Positions 61,247 to 64,000 of a stretch of 64,000 nt of DNA are shown in pieces. Below the pieces are notes generated by a model. The model searched no databases. It worked only from the letters and a program-made list of their open reading frames with translations, and was not told the origin of the DNA. Source of the DNA: Eretmocerus hayati (Eukaryota > Arthropoda > Insecta > Hymenoptera > Aphelinidae); NCBI GenBank assembly GCA_029851415.1, contig CM056743.1, forward strand, positions 123,720,305 through 123,784,304. Direction: 5' to 3'. The translations under genes were made by a program, and so were the position numbers. Position 1 is the first letter of the stretch, and each line of letters starts with the position of its first letter.

Positions 61247-63799
61247 TTATTCTGCTGCAGGCTCATCACCTTTGCTTTTTTTCTTCTTCTTTTTCTTCTC
61301 TTTCGTCGGCTGTTCCTGAAATACAAATTTCATAAGAATTCATTTTTGCAACAAATTCAAGATGACTTCTGAGATGTTGCTTCACCTCGCTAATTTCTTC
61401 TACTGCCATTGATGTTTCAGCCTCTGTATCTGACTTATCTTTTTTCTTGTCCTTCTTTTTCTTTTTCTCTTTCTTCTCTTTCTTCTTCTCTTTTGGAGAT
61501 GCCATTTCCACATCTTCAGGCTCTTCTACACCTTTTTCACCATCAGGAGTGGTTGTTTCATCGTGCTTGCGCTTTTTTGCACTGGCTTCTTTAATCACGT
61601 CTGTGGAGTCGATTCCATTACCATTGGTTTGAGCCTATGACGAAATTACAAAATATCAGTATCGAATGGAAAAATTCGGTAACCTCATTTCCGTGACGGC
61701 AATACAAAATTCATCAGTCCCAAATGAAAATTTCGGGGACTCAGTTCCGGAATAATCTTACCTTATCAGCACTGTAGTCAGTGTAACTAGATAGCCAATC
61801 TGTTGGGGTATTTTCATTTGGTTTCCCGTGTTTGTCCAATTTGCCTTCAACAATGAGACGTTTCTTCAAAGAGGCTTTGGGACCCAAACCCCATTTTCTA
61901 GGATAAGCATCTCTTTCCATTATAACTCGCTTTATTTTGGCCACTACTCCGTGATCACATGCAGACATGGTTGGTGTTGTCATCAAAGCAATGGCTGAAA
62001 AATTGATTATACTCATGAGTGGGCTGGTACGATAATTTTATCGAGACAAAAAAAGCTTCAGCAATTGAGTATTCCCTATGCAACGCCCAAGAAAATAGTA
62101 ATATTTACCAAGAGCTACTGCTTCTCCTTTGGTAGTGACAATGACAATTTCTTGATTCAATTCAATGCCATCATCATACATCAGAACACCAGGCAGCATT
62201 ATTTTAGCTCCATAACATATAGCATTTACCTAAATATAGGTATTTACCATTAGGATATTTTGGAGCGCAATTGCTTAACAATGTATTTGTGGTAAATTCT
62301 CGTTTCAAATCGATTGTGAAATGAAACTAATGATTTTCCACTAATGAATGCAGATGCAACAAAGAAGCCAAGAGCAAGATTACAAGCTCACATAGCAAAA
62401 TGTTGAGAACTTGATTCATATAATAAAAAGAGCAAAATACTCATCAACTTACTGCGCTATCTTTGACAATAATTCGTTTGTGATTCACCAGGAGAGATTC
62501 CAAGGGTCTTATTACTCTTCTTAGATAAGATTCATCTCCATGGTTCTCATAGAGCCATTGAGCATCAAGAATATCGTGCATGGTCACCAAGCCCTCTTTT
62601 TCAGACATTATGCCGGATCGATTTCGCCGCAATTCTTGCATTTGGCAACCAGTGCCAAGGAAAAGGCCAAGATGTACACAAATAGTTCTTATGTATGACC
62701 CTGCCTCACAGCTTACTTTGAATACACCCATGTTTCGCTCTTCATCGTAATCTAGGAACCAACTATCATAGACAGTTCTGACCCTCAACTGACGTTTCAC
62801 TGCTGAGATCAATGGAGGTCTTTGAAATAGAGCACCTCTCAATCTCTCCAAAGCTTGATGGATCTGTAAGGGAATGAAATTAGGAGTGAACAAATTCCAT
62901 AACAATTGAATCACATTGAAGTAGCATACTTTTTTGACATTATCAACAGCAGAATGGAGTTTGAAAACAGCAACATACTCCTTCCCAGCTGACTGTTGAG
63001 ATTTGGCTAATCTTGTTGCACGGTCTATGCAAACAATTAAGCAACCTGATACTTTTGGATCCAAGGTACCAGAATGTCCTGTCTTTTGTACTTTGAGAAT
63101 TCTTTTAATCCATGCAACTACCTCGTGAGATGATGGATTTGAAGGCTTATCAAGATTGATACATCCTGACTGGATGTACTCAGATAAACTACGATTAAGA
63201 GGTGTTGATCCTGATGTCAGGGGTGTAAAATGTTTGGTGCGAGTTAGCATTTTGTCGAAATTCTGAAATGACAAGTTGTGAATAGAATTATAAGGTAGAA
63301 ACTCAGCCAAGTATGTAATGCAGAAGTACCTTGAATAGTAATGGCCAATCTTTGCAGTCAAGTTTGACTGATCCTGTGGATGGTTCCATTTCAAACTTCA
63401 TCTTCACTTGAATGTCCCCAAGGGCTTTACTTTTATTCTTTTTCTTCTCTTTTTCTGTAAAAAAGGGTACACATCAAATGGCACTCTTAACCTCAAAACT
63501 ATCTGGCTTACAATTATTACTTGGCACTTGGCAGTCGAAAAAATCCATGTTTCTCCATGAAAAGGGAAAGATGGAATTGCAAAATTTATAATTTGTACTA
63601 GGGGTTGTATTATCGAAGCATACTTCACGGAAATATGTAAGATTAAAAGTTGGAGTAACCACGTGTTTACCACGCTCCAGCACTAGAAAATTAGATGAAG
63701 ATTTGATACGATGAGAATGCAGAATTTTGATTATGCTAAAAATCATTTTTCCGAAGTGAAGATGGTAAATAATAGTAAATAATTACCTATTTCAGCCAT
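61247..63799 (-). CDS. DKC1: Dyskerin, H/ACA snoRNP pseudouridine synthase
   Basis: Exons 63799-63787, 63454-63330, 63262-62930, 62863-62453, 62229-62109, 61994-61762, 61634-61386 and 61315-61247 give 517 residues, the family length. Dyskerin (Nop60B/minifly in flies) is the catalytic protein of H/ACA snoRNPs, converting uridine to pseudouridine in rRNA and snRNA. The TruB catalytic loop [14 protein letters not shown] carries the active-site Asp. [19 protein letters not shown] and [12 protein letters not shown] are hallmark blocks. A PUA domain begins near [11 protein letters not shown] and runs through [11 protein letters not shown]. The tail is a run of Lys/Glu clusters ([15 protein letters not shown]), typical of nucleolar targeting. 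The first exon encodes only MAEI plus one base. Confidence 0.96.
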
Positions 63800-64000
63800 G
63801 ATTGACGATTGTTTAGAAATATACTAAATAATAAACACGTGCTCCACTCGAACTGCGTCGCCGGTCTGGCGTGGAGCGTTCAGCCCAGCGTTGCAGACGA
63901 CTCAGTCGGTATACTTGAAATCTTGTATAAGAATCTTGGAATAGATAGAATAATCATCCCAGAAATCCACATAACGTGCCACATAATCTATTCATGTAGA
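63800..64000 (-). promoter_or_regulatory. Dyskerin upstream region
   Basis: 200 bp upstream of the dyskerin start reach the window edge. A GC-rich block (CTGCGTCGCCGGTCTGGCG) lies about 50-70 bp above the ATG, as in housekeeping promoters. No TATA box is seen. Confidence 0.45.

Noticed and set aside
62230..62452. Possible H/ACA snoRNA in a dyskerin intron
   Set aside because: Host genes of this kind often carry snoRNAs, but I could not fit two stems with H and ACA boxes to the intron; a covariance-model search would be needed.

Overview
This window is eukaryotic nuclear DNA, almost certainly from an insect. The genes are intron-rich with GT-AG introns, most of them short, and the background is AT-rich. 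The receptor at 17836-26119 has the compact size (about 842 residues) of insect Lerp rather than the 2,500-residue vertebrate IGF2R. I cannot fix the insect order from the sequence. I built each gene by joining exons at splice sites that keep frame; every total came out as a whole number of codons.

Layout. (1) 1-2388 has no recognised gene but holds a near-perfect 92-bp palindrome. (2) 2391-10279 is a three-level nest of mobile elements: a TA-flanked inverted-repeat element, inside it a TAA-flanked MITE (PIF/Harbinger-like), and inside that MITE's right terminal repeat a 6.36-kb LTR retrotransposon with two identical 579-bp LTRs and no coding capacity. (3) 10540-15394 is a gene cluster: translin-associated factor X (+), an APLF-like tandem PBZ zinc-finger protein (-) and the CS-domain 3-hydroxyacyl-CoA dehydratase HACD3 (-). 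(4) 17836-26119 (-) is Lerp, the lysosomal enzyme receptor, divergent from TTI1 (26973-31497, +). (5) 33101-46546 (-) is EMC1, whose large introns hold a decayed hAT transposon and a 2-kb inverted-repeat element. (6) 46833-55654 is an 8.8-kb mobile element with two 1,795-bp inverted arms and a 10-bp target duplication. It contains several smaller inverted-repeat elements and no transposase I can recognise. (7) 56164-63799 is a dense block: TSEN2 (+), CMC1 (-), PSMD14/Rpn11 (+) and dyskerin (-).

The genes are mostly conserved housekeeping genes: RNA processing (TSEN2, dyskerin, Trax), protein folding and turnover (EMC1, PSMD14), lysosomal sorting (Lerp), DNA damage and PIKK signalling (APLF-like, TTI1), lipid elongation (HACD3) and mitochondrial assembly (CMC1). 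They do not form one pathway. The unusual content is the mobile DNA: the nested insertion at 2.4-10.3 kb and the giant inverted-repeat element at 46.8-55.7 kb are the two structures most worth follow-up.
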